Positions 1 through 6,935 of a stretch of DNA of 9,742 nt are shown in pieces. Source of the stretch: JBOFCS01 sp051646185 (GTDB lineage Bacteria; Actinomycetota; Actinomycetes; Mycobacteriales; Mycobacteriaceae); assembly GCA_051646185.1 (NCBI GenBank), contig JBOFCS010000090.1:1-9742 (forward strand), given 5' to 3'. Position numbers and translations under genes: made by a program. Each line of letters opens with the position of its first letter. Positions within the stretch are counted from its first letter, which is position 1. The notes under the pieces were generated by a model that was not told the DNA's origin, did not search any database, and saw only the letters and a list, made by a program, of their open reading frames with translations.

Positions 1-2
1 AT

Positions 3-560
3 CACCGCCCGCTGCTCAATCAATTTGCTATATCTATTCTCCCACTCCCCACCACTTATGCACAGTACTTACGGGGGCGCAGTAGACGAGCAGTTCGAAC
101 AAATCTTAGGCGATCCCTTGCCCGTGGAACTGTCTGTTCCATCATTACCAACCACGAACTCCGCACAAAAATTGTGCAGGATATCATGGCCCAGCGTAAG
201 GAAGATCCTTCCGAACTTCTTGATCGAGCAGAATCAAGTCACATTAACCGAACATTTTTTGTTGCACAAGATAACACCGGCAAAACCCTTGCCATTGCTG
301 AAATTATCCTCGACAAAGACTGGGTAGGTTTAGTTACTCTCATCACTGCACATAACGGACTTGAAACTAAAGATGCGCGCTACCAACTTCATAGCCACAT
401 AGTTGAATATCTCATCGCCCATAAGAAACAGTATCTCTTCATCGGGGGCAACGCTCTTCCTTTGGCCCCAAACTTGCACTATTTTCAACAAATATTGGGC
501 TATAAACTATTTAGAGTTCAGTTAGCAACCAAAAAAGGCAATACTCCCTCAGCAACTTAG
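3..560 (+). CDS. Acyltransferase-like protein (FemAB/GNAT-type fold), C-terminal part only
   Basis: The frame is open from the left edge to the TAG at 558-560, giving 185 visible residues. The start lies outside the window. Near the beginning is a basic stretch, YLRGRSRRAVRTNLRRS. It resembles the conserved region of actinobacterial acyltransferases of the BioF2/FemAB-like GNAT group. The end, LHYFQQILGYKLFR, resembles the last strand and helix of that fold, where a tyrosine or phenylalanine plus GY is common. The first ATG in the frame, at 174, falls inside this conserved-looking part, so I do not take it as the start. The gene ends 80 bp before the CsoR-like gene on the same strand. No substrate can be inferred. 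The family assignment rests on motif resemblance only, but the frame itself is probably real. Confidence 0.55.
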   Translation, partial: HRPLLNQFAISILPLPTTYAQYLRGRSRRAVRTNLRRSLARGTVCSIITNHELRTKIVQDIMAQRKEDPSELLDRAESSHINRTFFVAQDNTGKTLAIAEIILDKDWVGLVTLITAHNGLETKDARYQLHSHIVEYLIAHKKQYLFIGGNALPLAPNLHYFQQILGYKLFRVQLATKKGNTPSAT

Positions 561-611
561 ACAAGCTGCACTGCACACGTCACTAAGCGTCTTCCCTAGG
601 AGTACTATTGG

Positions 612-633
612 TATAGGTCATTTCTACGAAAGG
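612..633 (+). promoter_or_regulatory. Possible -10 element and Shine-Dalgarno of the CsoR-like gene
   Basis: A TATAGG sequence at 612-617 could be a -10 element. AAAGG at 629-633 sits 7 bases before the ATG at 641 and is a good ribosome binding site, supporting that start. The -35 position has no good match. No CCCC/GGGG operator like the one at 3510-3551 is visible here, so autoregulation is not evident from the sequence. Confidence 0.35.
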
Positions 634-640
634 TACGTTC

Positions 641-904
641 ATGGCTTCCGATGACGACAGCATGGCACTGGTACTCAACAGGCTTCGCCGCGCTCAAGGT
701 CAACTCGCCGGTGTCATTGCCATGATTGAAGCCGGCCGCGACTGCAAAGATGTTGTCACCCAGCTAGCTGCCGTATCAAAAGCATTAGACCGTGCTGGCT
801 TTAAAGTAGTGGCAACAGGAATGCGGCAATGCCTCAGCGGAGAAGGCTCCGCCTCACCGTTGACTGAAGCAGAGCTGGAAAAGTTATTTCTGGCCTTGGC
901 TTAG
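641..904 (+). CDS. CsoR-family (DUF156) transcriptional repressor, CstR-like cysteine pattern
   Basis: This 87-residue protein has the all-helical, non-HTH architecture of the CsoR/RcnR/FrmR/CstR family. The N-terminal RLRRAQGQLAGVIAMIE (about residues 14-30) is the family signature, followed by the GRDCKDVVTQLAAV core and a C-terminal helix. Known copper sensors bind Cu(I) through a Cys-His-Cys set. Aligned by spacing (25 residues from the first Cys), this protein has C35, G60 and C64, so the histidine is missing. CstR, the persulfide-sensing branch, likewise keeps only the two cysteines. The likely target is the palindrome at 3510-3551, which has the family's operator form and lies before the MMPL-DUF302 operon. 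The gene is convergent with DUF302, with 14 bp between their stops. Family membership is secure. The inducer (reactive sulfur, another thiol-reactive agent, or a metal bound differently) is inference. Confidence 0.9.
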   Translation: MASDDDSMALVLNRLRRAQGQLAGVIAMIEAGRDCKDVVTQLAAVSKALDRAGFKVVATGMRQCLSGEGSASPLTEAELEKLFLALA

Positions 905-912
905 GCCAAGGC
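893..912. terminator. Hairpin between the convergent CsoR-like and DUF302 genes
   Basis: A perfect 8-bp stem, GCCTTGGC (893-900) with GCCAAGGC (905-912), closes a 4-base loop TTAG that contains the last bases of the CsoR-like gene's TAG stop. Neither strand has a T-run directly after the stem, so it is not a classical intrinsic terminator. Its position at the meeting point of two convergent genes suggests it ends or pauses transcription from both sides. Confidence 0.4.
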
Positions 913-918
913 TGCTAC

Positions 919-1320
919 CTATAGTTCGGAAAGCTCCTTGATAGCAGCTCCCAATAATGCGCTAGCTTCCTGAGCGACAACAGCTAAAGTAGGCTCATCT
1001 GTCACCTGAACCATCAAATCAGGGTTCATAGCTTCAATAAGAATCACCCCTGGATTAACCACATCAGAACGAACGACCACATTGCACGGCAGCAGTAGTC
1101 CGATTTGCCGGTTCACTCCCAAAGCCCGATGCGCCAAAGCTGGGTTGCAGGCACCTAAGATCAGATACCCCTCCATCTCAGCACCAATTTTCTCCTGCAA
1201 GGTTCGTTGCACATTAATCTCTGTCAGAACCCCAAAACCTTGCCTTTTTAAGGCTTCTCGGGTCGCTTCTACTGCTTGGTCAAAGGTACACCGAACGCTG
1301 GTACTTAATGCGATGGACAT
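919..1320 (-). CDS. DUF302 family protein
   Basis: This is a 133-residue soluble protein with the DUF302 signature. GYLILGACNPALAHRAL at about residues 51-67 is followed by IGLLLPCNVVV at about 73-83. Two cysteines sit in these conserved motifs, C58 and C79, with a histidine at 64. The family function is not established to my knowledge. The conserved cysteines are compatible with a sulfur or metal role, but that is inference. I prefer the ATG at 1320 because AGGAG at 1332-1328 lies 7 bases upstream. A GTG one codon earlier, at 1323, would be only 4 bases away. The gene begins 15 bases after the transporter stop, so the two are almost certainly one transcript. The C-terminal EAMNPDLM has Asn where I would expect Asp in this family. 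Confidence 0.85.
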   Translation of the reverse strand: MSIALSTSVRCTFDQAVEATREALKRQGFGVLTEINVQRTLQEKIGAEMEGYLILGACNPALAHRALGVNRQIGLLLPCNVVVRSDVVNPGVILIEAMNPDLMVQVTDEPTLAVVAQEASALLGAAIKELSEL

Positions 1321-1335
1321 CACAGCTCTCCTAAA

Positions 1336-3483
1336 CTAGTTATGGCCAAATGAGATTGACGGTAGCACTTTTTTTAGCCAGCGTGGCGACCACCAAGCAG
1401 TATGGCCTGTAATTCGCAATAATGCTGGGAGCAAAATAAGCCTAATCAGCACAGCATCTACAAGCACTGCCACCCCCAGAATGATTCCCATTTCCTTAGG
1501 AGGAAGCGGCTGTGCTAAGGCAAAACTAAAGAATACCCCCACCATCACTGCTGCTGCGGCAAAAATAATTCGACCAGAATGGGCCATACCATCGCTTTGC
1601 GCTGTATACGGGTCATCAGAGTTCTCATAATGCTCTTTTACTGAGGCCAGCAAAAACACCGTGTAGTCCATGGCAATAGCAAAGATCATTGCAAAAAAGA
1701 ACACCGGCCCCCACCCGTCAAGGAAACCTTGGGGCTTGAAACCCAACACCCAGGAAAGATGTCCATCTTGGAAAATAAGTTTTGCCACACCAAATGCTGC
1801 ACTAGTTGATAGCAGGCTAACCACGGTTCCCAAGAAGGCAATCAGAGGTGCCTGTAGCGCAATGAGAAGTAAAACAAAACCAAGAATTAAAATAACGCCA
1901 ATGACCACCGGTAGGTAATCATTCAAAGTTGTTTGCAAATCCAAGTTTTCCGCAGGAGCACCGCCAACTAGTACACCTGACGGTAAGTCAGCACGCAGCC
2001 GCTCTAGTAGTGCACCCAATTCCGGGGAAGAAGGATCAATCTTAGGTACTGCCTGCATCATCACTAAATCACTACCATCGGTTGCTCGCTGACCGGCAGT
2101 AACCATCACAATACCGTCGGTGTTGGCAGCTATGTGTTCCGCCGCGCCAGCCTGCCCAGTAGGTGTCACAATCTGTAACATTCCTGGCGCACCCTGACCC
2201 ATCGCTGCTTGTACCAGTTCGTATCCTTGACGCACCGAAGAATCTTGTGGAACAACACTAATCGATGGCATAGCAACTTTGAGACCCACAACTGGAACAG
2301 CAAGACCAGCTAAGACAATAACGGCACCGACAGCTAGTGGCCATCGATGGTCATGCACTATCGCACCCCAGCGCGCAAAAAGCGGGGACCGATGAGTCTG
2401 CCTACGCGCAAAAGGCAATGAAGCTGCGTTGATTCGCAGCCCCAATGCGCCAAGCAGTGCAGGTAGTAGAGTTAAGGTTGCCGCAAGAACAAATATTACC
2501 GCAAGCATGATACCCACCGCCATGGTCCGCACTGCTGGGGCGGGGACGAGTAACACTGCCGATAAACTAACTAATACCGTTAATCCCGAGAGTAATACGG
2601 CTTTCCCCGCAGTATTCATCGTTTGGGCCACTGCTAAAATTCGCTGATGCCGCGTTGGCTCCATTGATCCATATTGCGCTAAGGCGTCACGAAACCGAAC
2701 TATCAAAAAGAGCGCGTAGTCAATCCCTAAAGCGAGGGCAAACATCATGGCAAAGTTCATTGCCCAGACTGAAATTGACGTTATTTCATTAAGGAGAACA
2801 AGAGCGCCTGCAGAAGCTATTAGGCCGGACATGGTAAGCAGTAACGGTAAACCAGCAGCAACCAATGACCCAAAAGCCAGTACCATGATGGCTAAAGTAA
2901 CAGGCCAAGAAAACATTTCAGCTTTTATCATGGCATCGTGATTTGCTGCATTAAAGTCGCTCCAAAGTGCTGAAGCTCCGGTTGGATACACTTCAATACC
3001 ACTGCCCGAGAGGGAACCTAGAGCCTCTTTATGCTCATCAACAACTCGCACCATCTCATCAGGATTTGCCCCAGCGCCTGCGACCAAGATTGCTGTATGC
3101 CCATCTTGACTGACCGACACTCCTGGTGTCGGCAAAATGATATCTGCCACACGAGGATCAGAGCCAAGCTCCTGTGTAATTTTTCTGAAGATATCCTGAA
3201 CTTCAGGACTATCAATGCGCTTATTCTCCGAATGAACGACCACCTGTAGCGCTGAAGAAGCATTCCCGCCAAAATGTTCCTGGGCAAGTTCGCGAACCCT
3301 AACCGACTCTGATCCGTTTGCTTGCCAACCAGCTCCTGCTAATGAACCAAACACTGAGGGCGCAAAAATCCCCAGCACAATAAGAGCTATTACCCATGTA
3401 CCTGCCACTATTTTCACCCGGGTTGCCATTAAGGCTCCCAGTGCAGCAAGTCCGGTGAGTCTGGCTTGAGAAGTATCGGACAC
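1336..3483 (-). CDS. MMPL/RND-type membrane transporter
   Basis: At 715 residues this is a full-length MMPL-family protein. The layout is the usual one: TM1 at about 23-46, a periplasmic loop to about 188, five membrane segments to about 345, a cytoplasmic linker, TM7 at about 383-403, a second periplasmic loop to about 523, then five more segments. The two Asp-Tyr pairs that carry the proton relay in MmpL3-like proteins are present: GIDYALF (D255/Y256) and AMDYTVF (D606/Y607). A proton-driven exporter is therefore likely, but the substrate cannot be read from the sequence. I chose the GTG at 3483 because GGAGG at 3494-3490 lies 6 bases before it. The TTG at 3489 directly abuts that site. The gene heads an operon with DUF302 and lies behind a CsoR-type operator. 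That suggests export of a toxic or thiol-reactive compound rather than constitutive cell-wall lipid export. Confidence 0.9.
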   Translation of the reverse strand: MSDTSQARLTGLAALGALMATRVKIVAGTWVIALIVLGIFAPSVFGSLAGAGWQANGSESVRVRELAQEHFGGNASSALQVVVHSENKRIDSPEVQDIFRKITQELGSDPRVADIILPTPGVSVSQDGHTAILVAGAGANPDEMVRVVDEHKEALGSLSGSGIEVYPTGASALWSDFNAANHDAMIKAEMFSWPVTLAIMVLAFGSLVAAGLPLLLTMSGLIASAGALVLLNEITSISVWAMNFAMMFALALGIDYALFLIVRFRDALAQYGSMEPTRHQRILAVAQTMNTAGKAVLLSGLTVLVSLSAVLLVPAPAVRTMAVGIMLAVIFVLAATLTLLPALLGALGLRINAASLPFARRQTHRSPLFARWGAIVHDHRWPLAVGAVIVLAGLAVPVVGLKVAMPSISVVPQDSSVRQGYELVQAAMGQGAPGMLQIVTPTGQAGAAEHIAANTDGIVMVTAGQRATDGSDLVMMQAVPKIDPSSPELGALLERLRADLPSGVLVGGAPAENLDLQTTLNDYLPVVIGVILILGFVLLLIALQAPLIAFLGTVVSLLSTSAAFGVAKLIFQDGHLSWVLGFKPQGFLDGWGPVFFFAMIFAIAMDYTVFLLASVKEHYENSDDPYTAQSDGMAHSGRIIFAAAAVMVGVFFSFALAQPLPPKEMGIILGVAVLVDAVLIRLILLPALLRITGHTAWWSPRWLKKVLPSISFGHN

Positions 3484-3489
3484 GATCAA

Positions 3490-3494
3490 CCTCC
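3490..3494 (-). promoter_or_regulatory. Shine-Dalgarno that decides the transporter start
   Basis: The minus strand reads GGAGG, then TTGATC, then GTG. The 6-base spacing fits the GTG at 3483. It rules against the TTG at 3489, which would leave no spacing at all. Confidence 0.75.
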
Positions 3495-3509
3495 ACTAGG
3501 CGGATAGAG

Positions 3510-3551
3510 CTGCCATCACTATATACCCCTGGGGGTATATAGTGATGGCAG
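3510..3551. promoter_or_regulatory. 42-bp palindromic CsoR-family operator with symmetric divergent -10 elements
   Basis: Two perfectly complementary 20-base arms (3510-3529 and 3532-3551) flank the two central bases TG. The core, TATACCCC (3522-3529), TG, GGGGTATA (3532-3539), has the shape of known CsoR/CstR operators, which are A/T-flanked C-runs facing G-runs. Because the site is symmetric, each strand carries a TATAGT -10-like hexamer: minus strand 3523-3518 toward the transporter, plus strand 3538-3543 toward the amidohydrolase. The C/G core would lie in the -35/-10 spacer of both. No good -35 is seen at the expected distance on either strand. One repressor-bound site could thus silence both directions. 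Binding by the CsoR-like protein at 641-904 is inferred from operator type and proximity. Confidence 0.75.
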
Positions 3552-3588
3552 GGTGGTCGGTCGGCGATAGGCGCTATACGGTGGAGCT

Positions 3589-4395
3589 ATGCGCATCGCC
3601 CTGGCCCAGATAGAAAGCAGCATCGACCCTGCTACCAATCTCGCGACCATTGATCGCTATGCCACTGATGCCGCGCGACAGGGCGCTGAACTGATCATCT
3701 TCCCTGAAGCGAGCATGTGTCGCTTCGGAGTGCCCCTTCACCCCATTGCCCAGAATCTCCACGGACCTTGGGCTCAGGGAGTCCGCAGCATCGCCCAGCA
3801 GTCCGGGATAACCATCATCACCGGAATGTTCACCCCTTCGATCAACAAAAAAGTATTTAACACTCTTTTTGCCACCAACGGAGTTACTAGCGCCAAGTAC
3901 AACAAGATTCACTTATTCGATGCCTTTAATTTTCAGGAATCAGACACCGTTGACCCAGGCCACGAAGCTGTCACCATTACTCAAAACAATATCATCATTG
4001 GCTTGACAACCTGCTATGATATTCGCTTCCCCGCCCTGTACACGCAACTAGCAACTGCCGGGGCAGCATTGATTGTTGTTGCCGCATCCTGGGGAGATGG
4101 TCCGGGGAAACGAGAACAATGGGAACTCCTCGCCCGAGCCAGAGCTCTGGACAGCACCAGCTTTATTGCCGCCTGCGGACAGTCCAAGCCAACCACCATG
4201 ACCGGCACTGCACCCACCGGGATTGGTCATAGTCTGGTAGTAGCTCCAACTGGGGATATCCTGGCCCAAGCTGATGAAAATCCAGCATTACTTATTGTTG
4301 ATATTGACCTTTCAACCGTGCCACCGGTACGCAAAAATATCCCAGTACTGACACATCTGCACAATAATCTTAGGAACCACTCAGAACGATTTTAG
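3589..4395 (+). CDS. Carbon-nitrogen hydrolase (nitrilase superfamily, Nit/omega-amidase-like)
   Basis: At 268 residues this is a typical length for the single-domain members that hydrolyse amides. The catalytic triad is visible: Glu40 in IIFPEAS, Lys106 in YNKIHLFD and Cys142 in TTCYDIRFP. The YNKIHLFD motif is characteristic of the Nit1/Nit2 and omega-amidase groups, which remove the amide of deaminated glutathione, alpha-ketoglutaramate or related compounds. The exact substrate is not decidable here. It is cytoplasmic, with no signal peptide. The ATG at 3589 has GGAG only 2 bases upstream, an unusually tight spacing, so translation initiation may be weak or partly leaderless. The gene is divergent from the transporter and shares the 3510-3551 control region. 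The LmeA-like gene follows closely, so the pair may be co-transcribed. Confidence 0.88.
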   Translation: MRIALAQIESSIDPATNLATIDRYATDAARQGAELIIFPEASMCRFGVPLHPIAQNLHGPWAQGVRSIAQQSGITIITGMFTPSINKKVFNTLFATNGVTSAKYNKIHLFDAFNFQESDTVDPGHEAVTITQNNIIIGLTTCYDIRFPALYTQLATAGAALIVVAASWGDGPGKREQWELLARARALDSTSFIAACGQSKPTTMTGTAPTGIGHSLVVAPTGDILAQADENPALLIVDIDLSTVPPVRKNIPVLTHLHNNLRNHSERF

Positions 4396-4418
4396 ATTTG
4401 TACTGCACACTTACAGAT

Positions 4419-5285
4419 GTGAGCGAACACCCCACCACACCACTTCCTGCCGATAGCAATGCTGCCACCAATAAAATTGGTAGCGAACCAGCTCAGGCGT
4501 ACTCTATGCAACCACCCACAGAGACCTTGCACTTTGAACCTGCACCTACCCTTCAGAACAGCCGGAAACGCACCATCGTTTTAAGTGCCATCATTGCTAG
4601 TGCAGTGCTGGTAGCGGCAGTCATTGGCGGCGAACTATACGCTCGTAATAAGTTTGCTTCAGAGCTTCAAGCCAGTTTGCAATGCGACCTGAAAACCGAT
4701 GCTGACATTAGCTTAAGCGCAAAACCAGCCTTATTACAGTGGATAGACGGTAAGGTGCCTTCTTTGTCTATCCACACCAACGGTGACAGGTTAGGCGATG
4801 CCATGGGCATGCAGGTTGATGCCACCCTCACCAATATCGTCCTTAACGACACCGCAACTAGCGTGGGCACGATCGGACAGATGGACGCAGAGGTTAACTG
4901 GACTACCGAAGGCATCACTCAAACACTTCAGCAATCAGCGTTGGGCTCACTTGTTACTTCGGTAGCCCTCAACGAACGCTCCCAGCAGATTGTTGTTCAA
5001 GTGATCGGCGGAATTGCCTCAATTACCATGCAGCCAAAGATCACCGGAAACGTGATAAGCATGGAAGCAAGCAATGCAGAATTACTTGGCTTTGGGCTAC
5101 CTACTTCATTGGTGCAGGATCTGATTGATCTATTAACCACTAACTTGCAAACCTATCCCCTTGGGCTAGTTCCTCATTCAGTCTCAATTACCGATAACGG
5201 AATTGCTGTATCGCTAAGCTCAACCAATGCTGATATCACTAAACCCACTGACGGGAAAAAACAATCCTGCGCAATAACCCACTAG
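4419..5285 (+). CDS. LmeA-like membrane-anchored phospholipid-binding protein (DUF2993)
   Basis: With the GTG at 4419 this is a 288-residue protein. It has a polar, Pro/Thr-rich N-terminal tail (1-47), one hydrophobic segment at about 51-72 after the basic RKR, and an extracytoplasmic domain of about 200 residues. The domain has the DUF2993 style of repeating amphipathic strands: QVDATLTNIVL, LLGFGLPTSLV, and a late GLVPHSVSITDNGIAVSLS. Mycobacterial LmeA of this family binds phosphatidylinositides and supports lipomannan elongation at the cell envelope. A related role here is inference. Cys89 follows the anchor and Cys284 lies near the C-terminus, so they could form a disulfide. A TTG at 4398 would add seven residues, but neither start has a Shine-Dalgarno. 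The gene starts 23 bases after the amidohydrolase and ends exactly where deoC ends on the other strand. Confidence 0.75.
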   Translation: MSEHPTTPLPADSNAATNKIGSEPAQAYSMQPPTETLHFEPAPTLQNSRKRTIVLSAIIASAVLVAAVIGGELYARNKFASELQASLQCDLKTDADISLSAKPALLQWIDGKVPSLSIHTNGDRLGDAMGMQVDATLTNIVLNDTATSVGTIGQMDAEVNWTTEGITQTLQQSALGSLVTSVALNERSQQIVVQVIGGIASITMQPKITGNVISMEASNAELLGFGLPTSLVQDLIDLLTTNLQTYPLGLVPHSVSITDNGIAVSLSSTNADITKPTDGKKQSCAITH

Positions 5286-5984
5286 CTACTCGGGAAAACC
5301 TTGTAGTACTGCCCGGGAATTACTCAAACCCAACCTAGTTGCCCCTGCCCTCATCATCGATAGTGCAGTTTCTGCCGTTCGGATTCCGCCACTGGCTTTA
5401 ATTCCCAACTGCGAACCAACAGTCTGAGCCATCAGCTCAACAGCATGAACCGTCGCACCGCCAGCTGGATGAAACCCAGTGGAAGTCTTAACAAAATCCG
5501 CTCCTGCGTCCTGGGCCGCCAGGCACGCCCGGATGATGGCTTCATCACCATCAACAGCATATTCAGCAAGTGCTGCCGACTCAATAATGACCTTCAGCAC
5601 AGGACTCTCGCCAACCGCCTCACGCACAGTAATAATATCTGAAGCAACAGCATCGTAATCACCAGAAATTGCCGCACCAATATCAATCACCATATCAATT
5701 TCCCTAGCCCCATTTTCTACCGCAAAACGTGCTTCCGCACCTTTTATCAGCGAATGATGCTTACCAGAAGGAAAACCCACCACAACCGCTGGAATAAGCC
5801 CTTCAGTTGCCATCGGTAACATCGACGGTGAAAAACAAACTGCCAGCACCCCCAGCCGCTGAGCTTCCGCGATGGCCTCGGCAACATCAGCCCTAGTCGC
5901 TTCAGGGCGAAGGAGTGTGTGATCAACCAGTGCCGCAACCTGGGAACGTTTTAGCGGTGCCTTCATAGGCCATGAGCTTTCCAT
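5286..5984 (-). CDS. deoC: Deoxyribose-phosphate aldolase DeoC (EC 4.1.2.4)
   Basis: This class I aldolase cleaves 2-deoxyribose-5-phosphate to glyceraldehyde-3-phosphate and acetaldehyde in deoxynucleoside catabolism. It is 232 residues of TIM-barrel type. The Schiff-base lysine is K166 in FVKTSTGF. The second active-site lysine is K196 in IKASGGIR, and the proton-relay aspartate is D97 in EIDMVI. The N-terminal VDHTLLRPEAT and the phosphate-binding end LGLSNS are also as expected. The start is uncertain. The ATG at 5984 has GAGAGG only 2 bases upstream. An ATG at 5966, giving MKAPLKRSQV, is possible but has only a poor upstream site. The gene is divergent from purU with 63-69 bp between them, and no partner pentose or nucleoside gene is nearby. 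Confidence 0.95.
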   Translation of the reverse strand: MESSWPMKAPLKRSQVAALVDHTLLRPEATRADVAEAIAEAQRLGVLAVCFSPSMLPMATEGLIPAVVVGFPSGKHHSLIKGAEARFAVENGAREIDMVIDIGAAISGDYDAVASDIITVREAVGESPVLKVIIESAALAEYAVDGDEAIIRACLAAQDAGADFVKTSTGFHPAGGATVHAVELMAQTVGSQLGIKASGGIRTAETALSMMRAGATRLGLSNSRAVLQGFPE

Positions 5985-6053
5985 AGCCTCTCAGCAACAA
6001 ACACCCGGCTGCCCGCTCAGCACGTCTTTCCTGCAAATGACACACTAGTGGGC

Positions 6054-6935
6054 ATGGCTACAGAATCTGCTGACGACCGAAGGTACGTCCTTACCCTTGG
6101 CTGCCCCGACCGAACCGGTATCGTCGCTCAGATTTCTTCATTTTTAGCCGAGATAGGTGGCTGGATTGTTGAAGCAGCTTATCACGCCGATGCCGAAACA
6201 GGCTGGTTCTTTACTCGCCAGGCCATCAAAGCTTCTTCAGTGAACTTCACCGCAGAGCAGCTACAGAGAAAATTCACTCAGGTTGCTACTGCACTTGGAC
6301 CAGAAACTGAATGGAGACTGCATGATTCGCATCAAAAAAAGCAGATTGTCGTACTAGTCAGCAAGGAAGCGCACTGCCTTCATGATCTACTCGGCAGAGC
6401 AGCCGATCATGAATTGCCAGCGAATATTGCAGCGGTCATTGGCAACCACCCCGAACTTGGTGCGGTGGCACAGGCACATGGGGTGGACTTCCATTACGTA
6501 CCTTTTACCAACAAAAACGATCGGCAGCATAGCTTCAATATGGTGCGTGAACTGACCGATGCTCACCAACCTGATGCCGTGGTATTAGCCAGATTTATGC
6601 AAATTCTTCCCAAGGAGTTATGCCAGCACTGGGAGGGAAAAGCCATTAATATTCACCACAGCTTTCTACCCTCATTCGTCGGAGCCAAACCCTATCACCA
6701 GGCCTTCTCCCGAGGGGTCAAACTCATTGGGGCTACCTGTCACTATGCAACCCCAGAACTTGATGCTGGGCCGATCATTGAACAAGATGTGGTCCGGATT
6801 GACCACGCCGACACTCCAGCCGACATGGTTCGGCAAGGACGAGATATTGAAAAATTGGTTTTAGCAAGAGGATTACGGTGGCACCTCGAAGACCGAGTAC
6901 TAGTACATGCAGGTAAAACAGTGGTTTTTAACTAA
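6054..6935 (+). CDS. purU: Formyltetrahydrofolate deformylase PurU (EC 3.5.1.10)
   Basis: PurU hydrolyses 10-formyltetrahydrofolate to formate and tetrahydrofolate, supplying formate and balancing the one-carbon pool. From the ATG at 6054 it is 293 residues. An ACT domain (about 9-85, beginning YVLTLGCPDRTGIVAQIS) is followed by a formyltransferase-fold hydrolase domain. The active-site trio is visible: N199 and H201 in INIHHSFLPSFVGAKPY, and D237 in LDAGPIIEQD. The conserved VVLARFMQIL is also present. A GTG at 6048 would add two residues. No clear Shine-Dalgarno marks either start, and I prefer the ATG. Length and motifs are normal for the family. The stop lies inside a small AT-rich inverted repeat (6923-6941). 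Confidence 0.95.
   Translation: MATESADDRRYVLTLGCPDRTGIVAQISSFLAEIGGWIVEAAYHADAETGWFFTRQAIKASSVNFTAEQLQRKFTQVATALGPETEWRLHDSHQKKQIVVLVSKEAHCLHDLLGRAADHELPANIAAVIGNHPELGAVAQAHGVDFHYVPFTNKNDRQHSFNMVRELTDAHQPDAVVLARFMQILPKELCQHWEGKAINIHHSFLPSFVGAKPYHQAFSRGVKLIGATCHYATPELDAGPIIEQDVVRIDHADTPADMVRQGRDIEKLVLARGLRWHLEDRVLVHAGKTVVFN

Noticed and set aside
25..327. ATG-initiated 100-codon frame on the plus strand
   Set aside because: It overlaps the longer frame open from base 3 to 560, which shows recognisable acyltransferase-like motifs. This frame has none.
641..904. Calling the repressor a copper sensor (CsoR proper)
   Set aside because: The Cu(I)-binding histidine position is glycine and no copper efflux gene is in the window.
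3510..3551. Interpreting the palindrome as an intrinsic terminator or a mobile-element end
   Set aside because: It lies between divergent gene starts, has no T-run, no target duplication or transposase nearby, and its core matches a CsoR-type operator.
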